Shown here: piece by piece, positions 17,976 to 27,360 of the stretch | How the letters are laid out: every line of letters begins with the position of its first letter | Numbering within the stretch: position 1 is the stretch's first letter | Assembly: GCA_025354865.1 (NCBI GenBank) | Contig: JANXMB010000114.1 | Coordinates: forward strand, 1 to 57,463 | DNA: 57,463 bases | Direction: 5' to 3' | DNA from: Acetobacteraceae bacterium | Lineage (GTDB): Bacteria; Pseudomonadota; Alphaproteobacteria; Acetobacterales; Acetobacteraceae | Notes under the pieces: model-generated | Databases searched by the model: none | Told to the model about the DNA's origin: nothing | Seen by the model: only the letters and a program-made list of their open reading frames with translations | Made by a program: the position numbers and the translations under genes

Positions 17976-18284
17976 TCAATGGTCCTCGTCGGGGTGCATC
18001 AGGATCGCCAATGCGCGTCGCAGGCGCATCACGCCGCCGCGAGTCAAGCCGTTGCCGCACATGCGCAGGCCCTCGGCCGACAAATTGGCGATTTCTTGCG
18101 TCGGTTGCACGGCCGCTTCCAGGCGCAGGGTCTCGACCCGATCGTGCAATTGCAGGCAGTACGCCGGCGAATCCGTGGTGATCTCGGGGGGGGCGTCGGC
18201 CGCTTTGGCGTCGATCCCATAGGACCCGACGACCGTGAGGCCGAGCAGACATCCGAGGAGTGGCAGGGGCAGCGGAGTCGTCAT
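17976..18284 (-). CDS. small exported protein of unknown function
   Basis: 102 residues. The first 29 look like a signal peptide (MTTPLPLPLLGCLLGLTVVG, then a likely cleavage near AKAAD). The mature part is about 70 residues with two cysteines (43 and 76), a helical middle (LQLHDRVETLRLEAAV) and the segment LSAEGLRMCGNGLTRGGVMRLRRALAI. The alternating charged and hydrophobic pattern suggests a small helical periplasmic protein. I do not recognise a named family, though similar small proteins occur beside two-component genes in alphaproteobacteria. It follows the histidine kinase gene by 58 bp on the same strand. Confidence 0.65.
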   Translation of the reverse strand: MTTPLPLPLLGCLLGLTVVGSYGIDAKAADAPPEITTDSPAYCLQLHDRVETLRLEAAVQPTQEIANLSAEGLRMCGNGLTRGGVMRLRRALAILMHPDEDH

Positions 18285-18342
18285 GGCGGGGAGTGTGCCC
18301 GGATGTGCCTGTCCTGCCCATGGGGCCGCGGTGACAACGCGG

Positions 18343-19758
18343 TCAGATAGCTGCGGCTTCCGCCGTGTGTCGGGTAGACGCGGCTTCCGCCGAGACGGGC
18401 AGCGCCAGCACCGCGCGCAGGCCGGGGGCACCGTCCTCCAGCCGCAGGGTGCCGCCGTGCAACTGTGCCACCGCCTGCACCAGCGCGAGGCCCAGGCCCG
18501 ACCCCGGCGTATGCCGCGCCGTTTCCCCCCGGTAAAATCGTTGCGGCGCCTTTGCTCGGTCTTCCCTGGGGATGCCCGGCCCGCGATCGGTGACCACGAT
18601 TTCCAGCCCGGTCGGCAGCACATGCGCCGATAAGGTTGCCGTCCCCCCGGCGGGGGAGAATTTCACCGCGTTGTCCACCAGATTGGCGACGGCCTGTTGG
18701 ATCAGCGCGGCATCGCCGAAGGCCGGCAACCGAGGCGGCAATGCCGCCGACAGCGTGACACCGCGTTCCTCGGCGACGGCTTCGTAGAGTTCCCCGACCC
18801 CGGCCAAGGGGGCTGCCAGGTCGCAGCGGGCGAAGGCGGCGCGGCGAGACCCTGCCTCGATTTCGGCGATCCGCAGCAGGGCCTGAAACACCGCGACGAT
18901 GCCGTCCAGGTCGGCGGTGGCGCGATCGATGGCGGAGCGCAGGTCGGCGGCGGTTGCGGCATGCAGCGAGGCGTCCTCCAACCGGGTGCGGGCGCGGGCG
19001 ATCGGGGTGCGCAGATCGTGCGCGATGGCGTTGGAGACTTGGCGCACGCCCTCCATCAAGCGGCCGATGCGGTCCAGCATGTCGTTGATGACTTCGGCCA
19101 GTTGGTCGAATTCGTCGCGACGGCCGGACAACCGCACGCGTTGGGCGAAATCGCCGCCGGCAATCGCGGCGGCGGTGGCGGATATGTTGGCGATGGTGCG
19201 CCGGAACAGGCTGCGCACCACCAGCGCCCCGGCGGTGGCCATGGCGCCGACGATCACCAGCGCCCATAGCAGCGCATCGGTCAGCAACTGCCGCAACTGG
19301 GATCGCACCACCACATCGCGCCCGATCAGCAGGTGGTAGCCGCCGGGCAGGTCGTAGAACATCACCCGCGCCAGCGATCGCATCCCCACGCGCGTCACCG
19401 GCAACTCGTAGAACGATCCGGTTTCTCGGACGGTATCCGGCCAATGGTCGAGGTTCCCGGCGATGCGAGCGAACGCGCGATCCGCCAGCAGATAGATGGC
19501 ATCGTCATCGACATTGCCCGCCAGCCGATCGGCAATGGTCGCCACCAGGGTCCGGATGCCGCCGTCGTCCCAGCGTTCCGACAGGCCCTGGGCGTCGGCG
19601 CGAATGGCGGCCTCGGTCTGCCGATCGAGCAAGCCGGCGGTGGACCACCACAGAAACAGCGCCAGGGCGGCGGCGCTTAGGGCCAGCAACCCGGCATAGG
19701 TCGCGGCGAAGCGTACGCCGGCGGAATGGAACAGCGGCGGGCGGGGCGGCGGCGCCAC
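18343..19758 (-). CDS. two-component sensor histidine kinase
   Basis: 471 residues. Two membrane helices (about 17-38 and 163-182) flank a periplasmic sensor of some 120 residues. A HAMP linker follows, then a HisKA domain with the phospho-accepting His247 in AIAHDLRTPIARAR, then an HATPase with NAVKFSPAG, DRGPGI and GSGLGLALVQ. Architecture is that of an EnvZ/QseC-like kinase. The start is a GTG 3 bases after the response regulator stop, so the two genes are translationally linked. The signal is unknown; the neighbouring DegP-like protease hints at envelope stress, which is inference. Confidence 0.92.
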   Translation of the reverse strand: MAPPPRPPLFHSAGVRFAATYAGLLALSAAALALFLWWSTAGLLDRQTEAAIRADAQGLSERWDDGGIRTLVATIADRLAGNVDDDAIYLLADRAFARIAGNLDHWPDTVRETGSFYELPVTRVGMRSLARVMFYDLPGGYHLLIGRDVVVRSQLRQLLTDALLWALVIVGAMATAGALVVRSLFRRTIANISATAAAIAGGDFAQRVRLSGRRDEFDQLAEVINDMLDRIGRLMEGVRQVSNAIAHDLRTPIARARTRLEDASLHAATAADLRSAIDRATADLDGIVAVFQALLRIAEIEAGSRRAAFARCDLAAPLAGVGELYEAVAEERGVTLSAALPPRLPAFGDAALIQQAVANLVDNAVKFSPAGGTATLSAHVLPTGLEIVVTDRGPGIPREDRAKAPQRFYRGETARHTPGSGLGLALVQAVAQLHGGTLRLEDGAPGLRAVLALPVSAEAASTRHTAEAAAI

Positions 19759-19761
19759 AAG

Positions 19762-20445
19762 TCAGACTCGCTCCACGCGCAGGGTGTAGCCGGCGTTGCG
19801 GACGGTCTGGATCAGCGCGATGGGGAACGGCTTATCGACCTTCTGGCGCAGGCGGGAGACATGCACGTCGATGACGTTGGTCTGCGGGTCGAAGTGGTAG
19901 TCCCACACGCCTTCCAGCAGCATGGTGCGGGTCACCACCTGGCCGGCGTGGCGCATCAGATACTCCAGCAGGCGGAACTCGCGCGGTTGCAGGTCGATTT
20001 TCTGCCCGGCGCGTTTCACCTGACGCGACAGCAGGTCCATCTCCAGATCCTCCACCACCAGCTTCGTGGTCGGCGCATCGGCTTTGCCGCGTCGGACCAG
20101 AGCTTCGACCCGAGCGAGGAGTTCGGCGAAGGCGAAGGGTTTGGTGAGGTAGTCGTCGCCGCCGGCTTTCAGCCCTTTCACCCGTTCGGTGACATCGGCG
20201 AGGGCCGAGAGGATCAGCACCGGCGTGGCATTCTTTTGGCTGCGCAGGGTTTCCAGGATTTTCAGCCCGTCGATGCCGCCCGGCAACATGCGGTCGAGCA
20301 CGATCGCGTCGAACGCTTCGCCGACTGCCATGAACAAGCCGTCGCGGCCGTTGTCGGCGTGTTCGACCACGTGGCCGGATTCCTTCAGGCCGCGCGCCAC
20401 GAACCCGGCGACATCCTTGTCGTCCTCGACCACCAGGATACGCAT
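19762..20445 (-). CDS. OmpR-family response regulator
   Basis: 227 residues. The receiver domain begins MRILVVEDDKDVAGFVARGL with acidic pocket residues at 8-9 and the phosphorylation site Asp51 in IVLDRMLPG; Lys of the TKPFAF segment is present. A winged-helix DNA-binding domain fills 125-222 (LLEYLMRHAGQVVTRTMLLE, then VIDVHVSRLRQKV). It is the partner of the kinase at 18343-19758 and lies 99 bp after the serine protease gene. Confidence 0.93.
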   Translation of the reverse strand: MRILVVEDDKDVAGFVARGLKESGHVVEHADNGRDGLFMAVGEAFDAIVLDRMLPGGIDGLKILETLRSQKNATPVLILSALADVTERVKGLKAGGDDYLTKPFAFAELLARVEALVRRGKADAPTTKLVVEDLEMDLLSRQVKRAGQKIDLQPREFRLLEYLMRHAGQVVTRTMLLEGVWDYHFDPQTNVIDVHVSRLRQKVDKPFPIALIQTVRNAGYTLRVERV

Positions 20446-20544
20446 ACTAACTCACTCCCCCAGAGCGCGGTTCGGCCCATCGGACCGGTGCAGCGCGCGA
20501 CATCGTTGTGTGTGGTGTGGATTGGTCCATGCGCACAGGACGGG

Positions 20545-21630
20545 TCAACCCGCCTGCTCCGGCGGACGGCGGCCGACGATCACTGGGGTATCGAGCGTCT
20601 GGCCCTGCCGGCGCACGGTGACGCGAACGGTGTTCCCCGGCGCCACCGCCGCCACCGCCTTGATCAGTCCGTTGGCGGTTTCGATCCGGTCCCCGTTCAC
20701 CGCCATCAGGATATCGCCGATGCGCAGGCCGGCTTTGGCCGCCGGTCCGGCGCGGTCCAGGCTGGCGATGGTCAGCCCACCGCCCGGCAGCGGGTCGCCG
20801 ATCGAGACGCCCAGCCACCCGCGTTCGATCTGCCCATGCGCGGCGAGTTGGGCGACGATCGCGCCGGCGATCTCGCTGGGAATGGCGAACCCGATGCCGA
20901 CCGACGCGCCGGTGGGGGACACGATGGTGGATGTCACCCCGATCACCTGCCCATCCATGTTGAACACCGGACCGCCGGAGTTGCCCGGATTGATCGGCGC
21001 ATCGATCTGAATGAAGTTGTCGAATGGGCCGGAGCCGAGGTCGCGCCCCTCCGCCGAGACGATGCCGGCGCTGACGGATCCACCGAGGCCGAACGGGTTG
21101 CCGGCGACGACGATCCAGTCCCCGACCTCGGTCTTTCGGGAATCGCCCCAGGCGACGGATGGCAGCGGGCGGGGGCTATCGACCTTGATGACCGCGATAT
21201 CGGTCAGTTCGTCCCGCCCGACGATCCGCGCCGGCAATTGGCGCCCATCGGCGAGGGAGACGACGATCCGATCCGCCCGCCCGACAACATGGTTGTTGGT
21301 GACGATAAGCCCGGCGGGATCGATGACGAAACCCGACCCGGCGCCGGTCACCTGCTGTTGTTTGGCACCGAACTTACGCCGGAACTGCCGCCCCAGCGGG
21401 GTGTCGCGCAGCTCCGGCGGCATTTCGGCCCAGACATCGCCGCCGGTCACGGTTTCGGTCACCGCGATATTGACCACGGCCGGCAGCACTTTCTTGACCA
21501 GCGGGGCGAAGCTTTCCGGCGCACCGCGGGCGACGGCCCCGGGGGCTGTGACGCAGGCGCTCAGGAACAGGGCCAAAGCCAGAATCATACCGGTGGGCGG
21601 TGCGATAGCGCGGTGGAGCAAGCGTTTCAT
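20545..21630 (-). CDS. DegP/HtrA-like trypsin-type serine protease with one PDZ domain, lipoprotein
   Basis: 361 residues. The N-terminus is a lipoprotein signal with lipobox LSAC and acylated Cys26. The protease domain has the triad His114 (TNNHVV), Asp144 (LTDIAVIKVD) and Ser218 (GNSGGPVF). A single PDZ domain occupies about 262-350 (GWLGVSIGD ... VNGDRIETANGLI). HtrA proteases degrade or refold damaged envelope proteins; one PDZ and a lipid anchor point to a DegS-like or alphaproteobacterial membrane-tethered form. The start at 21630 is set by the lipoprotein signal; the same frame stays open through the 27-bp repeats upstream, which would be translated as a 9-residue repeat only if a much earlier start were used. 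Confidence 0.9.
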   Translation of the reverse strand: MKRLLHRAIAPPTGMILALALFLSACVTAPGAVARGAPESFAPLVKKVLPAVVNIAVTETVTGGDVWAEMPPELRDTPLGRQFRRKFGAKQQQVTGAGSGFVIDPAGLIVTNNHVVGRADRIVVSLADGRQLPARIVGRDELTDIAVIKVDSPRPLPSVAWGDSRKTEVGDWIVVAGNPFGLGGSVSAGIVSAEGRDLGSGPFDNFIQIDAPINPGNSGGPVFNMDGQVIGVTSTIVSPTGASVGIGFAIPSEIAGAIVAQLAAHGQIERGWLGVSIGDPLPGGGLTIASLDRAGPAAKAGLRIGDILMAVNGDRIETANGLIKAVAAVAPGNTVRVTVRRQGQTLDTPVIVGRRPPEQAG

Positions 21631-21726
21631 GATCGGTGCGGGATCCCTCGGAAGCAGACGCAGCGCCACGGAGATGGCGCCTGTCCCTGCTTGTAACAAG
21701 TTCTGCCGGCGGATAATCGGTCCATT

Positions 21727-21850
21727 CACCCGCGATCGATAAAACGCGGTTACCCGCGATGGGTAATAGAACGCGGTTACCCGCGATGGGTAATAGAACG
21801 CGGTTACCCGCGATGGGTAATAGAACGCGGTCACCCGCGATAGGTAATCA
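21727..21850. repeat. 27-bp tandem repeat array between the HtrA and DUF486 genes
   Basis: Three exact 27-bp units (21751-21777, 21778-21804, 21805-21831) are flanked by a degenerate 24-bp copy on the left (21727-21750) and a partial copy on the right (21832-21850) that lies in the last codons of the DUF486 gene. Each unit holds a dyad TTACCC-N5-GGGTAA and a second one CGCGG-N4-CCGCG across unit borders, so the transcript can form alternate hairpins. The array seems to have grown from the 3' end of the DUF486 gene. Confidence 0.9.
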
Positions 21851-22172
21851 ACACGATGCCGACCGCGAGAATCCCGAAGCCGATCATCTGCACAACCGAA
21901 ATACGCTCCCCCAGCGCGAAATGCGACACCAGGGCGACGCAGATGACGCCGAATGCGAGATGGAACGACGCCATCTGACCGCCGCTGTAGGTGCCGTAGC
22001 CGAAACGGGTTGCCGCGACATTCAGGACGTATTCCGGCAGCACCAGAAGCCAGCTCGCCCCCAAGGCCGTCCAGAAGCCGATCTGGTCGCGGAAGCGGAG
22101 ATGCCCGAGCCAGGCCGTGGCCATAAGCGCGCTGGACAGGAACATGAAGATCGGTACCAAAGCGGTTTTCAT
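21831..22172 (-). CDS. DMT-type membrane protein of the DUF486 family
   Basis: 113 residues with four hydrophobic segments: ALVPIFMFLSSALMATAWLG, IGFWTALGASWLLVLPEYVL, MASFHLAFGVICVALVSHFAL and VQMIGFGILAVGIVLITY. This is the size and layout of DUF486 proteins, small relatives of the drug/metabolite transporter superfamily with no assigned substrate. The start at 22172 gives the family N-terminus MKTALVPI and follows a GAGGAG stretch. The gene's last codons are part of the 27-bp repeat array downstream. Confidence 0.85.
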   Translation of the reverse strand: MKTALVPIFMFLSSALMATAWLGHLRFRDQIGFWTALGASWLLVLPEYVLNVAATRFGYGTYSGGQMASFHLAFGVICVALVSHFALGERISVVQMIGFGILAVGIVLITYRG

Positions 22173-22278
22173 GGGCGATTTTTCCTCCTCGAATCGAACG
22201 GAGGTCTTAGCGCAGGTCTGGGACATGCGTCTTGTGCGGGGTTTCGCATTTGCGTTGCGGTCCCCCCCGGGGTTCCGA

Positions 22279-24714
22279 TCAGCCCTTGTCGGGATTGCCG
22301 CCATCCTCGGGCCAGCGATGGCGCGGATAACGCCCCCGCATGTCGCGGCGGGCATCGGCCCAGGCGCCTTTCCAGAAACCGCCGAGGTCGGCCGTCACCG
22401 CGATCGGCCGCATCGCCGGCGATAGCAAGGCCAACCGCAGCGGCACCCGCCCGCCCGCCAGCCGAGGCGTGGTTGCAAGCCCGTAAAACGCCTGCGCCCG
22501 CGCACTCGCCAGCGGCACTGCCTCCGCATAGTCCACCGCCGCGCGGCCGCCCGGCAGCGCGAGGTGGGTCGGCAACTCCCGATCCAGCCGATCCGCCAAT
22601 GCCCAAGGTAGCCGGCCGCGCAGAATCGACAATAGGTCCAGGCGCGATAGGTCGGTCAGCCGCGCCATGCCGGACAAATGCGGCGTGAGCCAATCCCGCA
22701 CCCCCTCGCCCAAGCCCGTGTCCGACAAATCCGGCCAGTCGGCAGTCGGCTCCACCCCGCGCATCAGCGCCACGCGGGTCTGGAATTGTCTTGCGGCATC
22801 GGACCAGGGCAGCGCGCGCAGGGCATCCGCCGCCACCGCGTCGGCCAAGGTGTCGGCCACATCCGACGGATCGGCCGGGACGGTGCGATCGCTCAGGATC
22901 AGCATCCCCAACCGCCGCCGCCGCCGCGCCAACACCGCGCCGCCCACCGGATCGAAACCGCGCTCGATCTGCTCGGTTACCCGCGCTTCCAACGACTTGG
23001 GCAGGTTGTCGGGGTCGAGCGGTGCGGCCAGGACAATCCGAGCGGCGGTTTTCATCTCCAGGGAGGCAACGACCAGGAGGGCGGCATTCGCCAGCCCGTC
23101 GGTCTTCGGCAGCCGCGCACCGCCACCGCCGGATAGGCGGAAGGACCCAGCCTCCCCCCGGCGTTGTGCGATGCGGTCGGGGAAGGCGGCGGCGAGCAAC
23201 CGGCCCGGATCGCCATCGGCCCGCACATCGCGCCCCACCCGCAAGCGGCGCCGATACTGCCCCGCCGCTCGTTCGATCCGCGACAAGGCCGCCCGATCGG
23301 CGGATGGGTCGCCATAGGCCATCGCGATCAGCCGGGTTTCGATATGTGCCGCGACATCCCGCCCCCGCATCGGATCGCGTTCTTCCAACAGCGCCGCGAT
23401 ATCCGCCGCTCGCGCGGCCTCCGCCGGGGTTTCCGCCGCCAACATCATCGCGGCGAGGCGGGGATGCGCGCCCAATTGTGCCATGCGCTGGCCGGCCGGC
23501 AGGATCCGCCCGGCGGCGTCGAGGGCGCCGAGGTCCGTCAGCAGCGCCTGCGCCGCCGCCAAGGCACCGGCCGGCGGCGGGTCCTGGAACGACAATTCGG
23601 TCGGCGACGTCCCCCACGCGGCACAATCCAACGCCAGCGACGACAGCTCGGCTTCCAGTATCTCCGGCCGATCGAACGCCGGCAGGCCGCGATGCAAGGA
23701 AGGCGACCAGAGGCGAATGGCGACGCCCGGTGCCTCCCGCCCGGATCGGCCGGCGCGCTGGTCGGCGGCGGCGCGGGAAATGCGCAAGGTGGTCAGCCGG
23801 GTCAAACCGGTCGCAGGGTCCAGCCGAGGCGCCCGCCGCCAGCCGCCGTCTACGACGATGCGCACGCCGGGCACGGTCAACGACGTCTCGGCGATCGAAG
23901 TCGCCAGCACCACGCGGCGGGTCGTGGCCGGGGTCAGCGCCCGATCCTGGTCGGCGCGCGGCAGTTCGCCATGCAGCGGCAGCACCAGTGCCCCGCACCC
24001 GTCCAGCGCCGATTGGGTGCGGCGGATTTCCGCCATGCCGGGCAAAAACGCCAGAATATCGCCATCGTGCTCGACCAACGCCGCGCGGATGGCGCGCGCC
24101 ATCGCGTCGGGCAGGTCGCGCGGCAAGGCGATGTCGCGGGCGGCGTGACGCACCTCGACCGGATACATGCGGCCGGCGCTTTCCACGATTTCGGCGTCCA
24201 TCAGCGGCGCCAACCGCGCCCCATCGGCGGTCGCCGACATCGCGATCAGCCGCAACTCCGGGCGAAACATGCGTTGCAGATCGAGGCAAAGCGCCAAAGC
24301 CAAGTCGGATTCCAGCGAGCGTTCGTGGATTTCGTCCAAAATCACCACGGCCACACCGTCCAGGCCGGGATCGGATTGCAGCCGGCGGACCAGCAGGCCC
24401 TCGGTGACGACCTCGATCCTTGTGTCGGCGGAGACGGCCGATTCCAGCCGGGTGCGGAACCCCACCGTGCGACCAACCGGCTCCCCGATTGTGGAGGCCA
24501 TACGGTTGGCGGCGGCGCTGGTGGCGAGGCGGCGCGGTTCCAGCATCAAGATCTTGCCGGTGCCGAGCCATGCGGCGGACTGTAACGCGAGTGGCACCAG
24601 GGTTGTCTTACCGGCACCCGGTGGGGCGACCAGCACGACGTTGCGGCCGGCATCCAGTAGGGCGTGCAACGCAGGGAGCGCATCGGTGACAGGCAGATCG
24701 GGCAGGTCGAGCAT
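22279..24714 (-). CDS. hrpB: ATP-dependent helicase HrpB
   Basis: 811 residues, the length of HrpB proteins. The helicase core shows Walker A APPGAGKTTLVP near 35-46, DEIHERS (the DEIH box) and a helicase C-terminal QRAGRSGREAPG motif, followed by the HrpB-specific C-terminal domain (ending in a region with RDMRGRYPRHRWPEDP-like sequence). HrpB is a DEAH-box-type RNA helicase of unclear physiological role. The start at 24714 (MLDLPDLPVTDALP) fits the family; the open frame upstream to 25050 lies under the divergent DsbD-like gene. Confidence 0.93.
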   Translation of the reverse strand: MLDLPDLPVTDALPALHALLDAGRNVVLVAPPGAGKTTLVPLALQSAAWLGTGKILMLEPRRLATSAAANRMASTIGEPVGRTVGFRTRLESAVSADTRIEVVTEGLLVRRLQSDPGLDGVAVVILDEIHERSLESDLALALCLDLQRMFRPELRLIAMSATADGARLAPLMDAEIVESAGRMYPVEVRHAARDIALPRDLPDAMARAIRAALVEHDGDILAFLPGMAEIRRTQSALDGCGALVLPLHGELPRADQDRALTPATTRRVVLATSIAETSLTVPGVRIVVDGGWRRAPRLDPATGLTRLTTLRISRAAADQRAGRSGREAPGVAIRLWSPSLHRGLPAFDRPEILEAELSSLALDCAAWGTSPTELSFQDPPPAGALAAAQALLTDLGALDAAGRILPAGQRMAQLGAHPRLAAMMLAAETPAEAARAADIAALLEERDPMRGRDVAAHIETRLIAMAYGDPSADRAALSRIERAAGQYRRRLRVGRDVRADGDPGRLLAAAFPDRIAQRRGEAGSFRLSGGGGARLPKTDGLANAALLVVASLEMKTAARIVLAAPLDPDNLPKSLEARVTEQIERGFDPVGGAVLARRRRRLGMLILSDRTVPADPSDVADTLADAVAADALRALPWSDAARQFQTRVALMRGVEPTADWPDLSDTGLGEGVRDWLTPHLSGMARLTDLSRLDLLSILRGRLPWALADRLDRELPTHLALPGGRAAVDYAEAVPLASARAQAFYGLATTPRLAGGRVPLRLALLSPAMRPIAVTADLGGFWKGAWADARRDMRGRYPRHRWPEDGGNPDKG

Positions 24715-24766
24715 GACTCGGTGTATACTATATGGAATACCGATGCGCCCGATCGAAGGTCCGTTC

Positions 24767-26776
24767 ATGCTGCGTTTGTTGCTTGCGTTTCTGCTCCTGA
24801 CGATGGCGGTGCCGGCTGTTGCGCTGGAAAGCGCGGTGGTCGAGTCCAAGCGCGCGACCGTGTCTTTGGTTTCCGACACCGATGCGATCGCGCCCGGCAC
24901 CGAATTTCGGGTCGGCCTGCGGTTCCGTCTGGCGGAGGGGTGGCACACGTATTGGAAGAATCCGGGCGATGCCGGCGTGCCGCCCGAGCTGACTTTCGCC
25001 TTGCCGGACGGCGCCACCGCCGGCCCGATCGATTGGCCGGCGCCGAGCAAAGTGGCGGAAGGGCCGGTGACGACTTATGCCTATACCGGGGAAATGCTGC
25101 TGCCGGTGGCAATCCGGGCGAACGGCGCGTTCACTTTGAAGATGCATGCCAATTGGTTGGTTTGCAAAGATATTTGCATCCCGGAGGAGGGCGATTTCAG
25201 CCTCGCTCTGCCGGTTGGCACGCCCGGCCCGAATGCGGCCGCCGGCTTGTTCGCGGCGCACGATCGGGCGGTGCCGCGCCCCTTGCCGTGGGCCGCGACG
25301 ATCGCCGCCGAAGGTGCCCTGTTGCTGCGTGGGCCAGAGGCGCGGGCGACGGCGGATGCTTGGTTCGTACCCGATGCCGGTGGGCAAATCGTCGATAGCG
25401 CGCCGCAAGTGCTGGCGATGCGGGACGACGGCTTCGTGCTGGGATTGAAGCTGGCGGCCGCGTTCAAGCCGACGGAGGGCTTGTCGGGCATCCTCACGGT
25501 GCTCGATGTCTCCGGTATGCGATCCGATTTCCTGCTGCACGCACCGATCGGGGTGGTGCCGCCTGCCGGTGCGCCGCTGGGGCAGGCGCTGCTGTTCGCC
25601 TTCCTCGGCGGCTTGATTCTGAACCTGATGCCCTGCGTTTTCCCGATCCTGGCGATGAAAGCCGTGGGCCTCGCAACCGGCTTCGCACGCGGAGCCGCTC
25701 GGTTGCACGCGGTGTTCTATACGGCGGGCGTGCTGGTCGCCTTCCTGGGGCTAGCCGCCGCCTTGCTGGCCGCCCGCTCGGCTGGAGTCGCGGTGGGCTG
25801 GGGGTTCCAGTTCCAGTCCCCGGTGTTCGTCGTCGCGATGGTCTGGGTGCTATTCGCAGTGGGTTTGAACCTGTCCGGGGTCTTCCAATTTGGCGCCGGT
25901 CTGATGGGGGTGGGCGGAAATTTAGCTGGTAAATCCGGGCATTGGGGCGATTTCTTCACCGGCCTGCTGGCGGTGCTGGTCGCCACGCCCTGCACCGCGC
26001 CGTTCATGGGCGTGGCGATCGCCGCCGGCCTGTCCGCGCCGCCACCGACGACCGCCGCAATATTCCTGGCGATGGGTTTGGGCCTCGCGACGCCGTATCT
26101 GTTGCTGGCGTTCGTCCCCGGTCTGGGGCGCCGGCTGCCCCGGCCCGGCCGTTGGATGGATGTGCTGAAGCAGGCGCTGGCCTTCCCGATGTATGCCGCC
26201 GCGGTCTGGCTGCTTTGGGTCGCAGCGCAACAGGCGGGATCGCCCGGCGTCGCCATCGCCGCCGCCGGCTGCGTGCTGTTGGGGTTCGCCGCCTGGGTTT
26301 GGGGCGTGGGGCAGGTCGCCGTGCGCCCTTCCAACCGCAAACTCGCCCAGGCCCTGGCGGTTGCCGCCGTGCTGTCCGCGCTGGGCCTGCTGACCGGGAT
26401 CGCCGTCGCGCCACCAGCCGAAACAACCGAGCGCGGGATCGAGGCTTTTGCCCCGGATCGCTTGGCGGCGGCGCAGGCGGCGGGCCGGCCGGTTTTCGTC
26501 AATATGACGGCGGCGTGGTGCGTCACCTGTCTGGTAAACGAGCGTGTGGCCCTGCGCACCGAGGCGGTGCAACAGGCGTTCGCGGCGCGCAAAGTGCTGT
26601 ATCTCAAAGGCGATTGGACTCGGCAAAACCCTGAAATAACGGCATTCTTACGCGCACACGGGCGCGACGGGGTGCCGCTGTATTTGTTTTATCCGGCCGA
26701 TGGCACCGCGCCGACCGAGCTACCGCAGATCCTGACCGAGGGTATCGTGTTGGCAGCGTTGGGGCCGGTTCGCTAA
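24767..26776 (+). CDS. DsbD-like thiol:disulfide interchange protein
   Basis: 669 residues. A signal peptide (MLRLLLAFLLLTMAVPAVAL) leads to a periplasmic DsbD-N/ScsB-type beta domain with WHTYWKNPGDAGVPP and NWLVCKDICIPEEG. Next comes an eight-helix CcdA/DsbD transmembrane domain with redox Cys290 (LNLMPCVFP) and Cys409 (ATPCTAPF), and a C-terminal thioredoxin domain with CVTC at 585-588 and a cis-Pro in GVPLYLF. It moves reducing power from the cytoplasm to the periplasm. The start at 24767 is preferred because GAAGG lies 7 bases before; TATACT at 24724-24729 is a likely -10. Confidence 0.9.
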   Translation: MLRLLLAFLLLTMAVPAVALESAVVESKRATVSLVSDTDAIAPGTEFRVGLRFRLAEGWHTYWKNPGDAGVPPELTFALPDGATAGPIDWPAPSKVAEGPVTTYAYTGEMLLPVAIRANGAFTLKMHANWLVCKDICIPEEGDFSLALPVGTPGPNAAAGLFAAHDRAVPRPLPWAATIAAEGALLLRGPEARATADAWFVPDAGGQIVDSAPQVLAMRDDGFVLGLKLAAAFKPTEGLSGILTVLDVSGMRSDFLLHAPIGVVPPAGAPLGQALLFAFLGGLILNLMPCVFPILAMKAVGLATGFARGAARLHAVFYTAGVLVAFLGLAAALLAARSAGVAVGWGFQFQSPVFVVAMVWVLFAVGLNLSGVFQFGAGLMGVGGNLAGKSGHWGDFFTGLLAVLVATPCTAPFMGVAIAAGLSAPPPTTAAIFLAMGLGLATPYLLLAFVPGLGRRLPRPGRWMDVLKQALAFPMYAAAVWLLWVAAQQAGSPGVAIAAAGCVLLGFAAWVWGVGQVAVRPSNRKLAQALAVAAVLSALGLLTGIAVAPPAETTERGIEAFAPDRLAAAQAAGRPVFVNMTAAWCVTCLVNERVALRTEAVQQAFAARKVLYLKGDWTRQNPEITAFLRAHGRDGVPLYLFYPADGTAPTELPQILTEGIVLAALGPVR

Positions 26777-26793
26777 CACGCTCGGATTCCGGC

Positions 26794-27348
26794 TTAGCCC
26801 ACCAATCGCCGGATCAGCGCGATCGAGAGCGGCGACTCCCACGCGGCCGGGCCTTCCAGCCGAGCGACGTCGCGGCCTTGCCGATCGATCACGATCGTGG
26901 TCGGCAGCCCGTGCGCCCCCCAGGCTCGGGCCAAAGCACCTTTCGGGTCGATCAGGATCGGCAGGGCGGCGATATCGTGCTCCTTGAACCACGCGCGCAC
27001 CGTCTCCACCCCGCCGCGATCGGACGACAGCGGCATCACCGCGATATCGAACGGTGCCAATGCGACCGACAGCGCCTGTAGCGACGGCATTTCGGCCACG
27101 CAAGGCGCGCACCAGGTGGCCCAGAGGTTGACGACCATCCCGTGGCCGCGGAATGCCGCGAGCCGATGTTCCGCCCCGCCGGCGTCGAAGAACGGCGCAT
27201 CGGGCGGCACGGTGGGCGGATCGGTCGGCACCAGCACGTCCGCGAGATCGCGCAGTTTGGGCGCGGCCAAAGGTTTGCGCGGGGGCAGTGCGGCCGCTAG
27301 AATGGAACCTGCCGCCAGGACTGTCCGGCGGGTTATCGGCGACATCAT
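26794..27348 (-). CDS. TlpA-like periplasmic thioredoxin with a Tat-type signal
   Basis: 184 residues. The N-terminus [20 protein letters not shown] has twin arginines and a moderately hydrophobic core, typical of a Tat export signal. The thioredoxin/TlpA domain carries [13 protein letters not shown] (CxxC about 78-81) and GLPTTIVID with the cis-Pro. TlpA-like proteins reduce periplasmic disulfides, often for cytochrome c or copper-enzyme maturation, and draw electrons from a DsbD/CcdA protein; the neighbouring convergent DsbD-like gene fits this. AAGGAAGG lies 5 bases before the first ATG. Confidence 0.87.
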   Translation of the reverse strand: MMSPITRRTVLAAGSILAAALPPRKPLAAPKLRDLADVLVPTDPPTVPPDAPFFDAGGAEHRLAAFRGHGMVVNLWATWCAPCVAEMPSLQALSVALAPFDIAVMPLSSDRGGVETVRAWFKEHDIAALPILIDPKGALARAWGAHGLPTTIVIDRQGRDVARLEGPAAWESPLSIALIRRLVG

Positions 27349-27359
27349 GGAAGCCTTCC
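27349..27359. promoter_or_regulatory. dual-strand ribosome binding site between tlpA-like gene and argH
   Basis: Only 12 bp separate the divergent start codons (27348 and 27361). The inverted repeat GGAAG-C-CTTCC in this gap supplies GGAAG 7 bases before the argH TTG on the plus strand and AAGGAAGG 5 bases before the ATG on the minus strand. The 5' ends of the two mRNAs must be complementary. Confidence 0.7.
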
Positions 27360-27360
27360 T

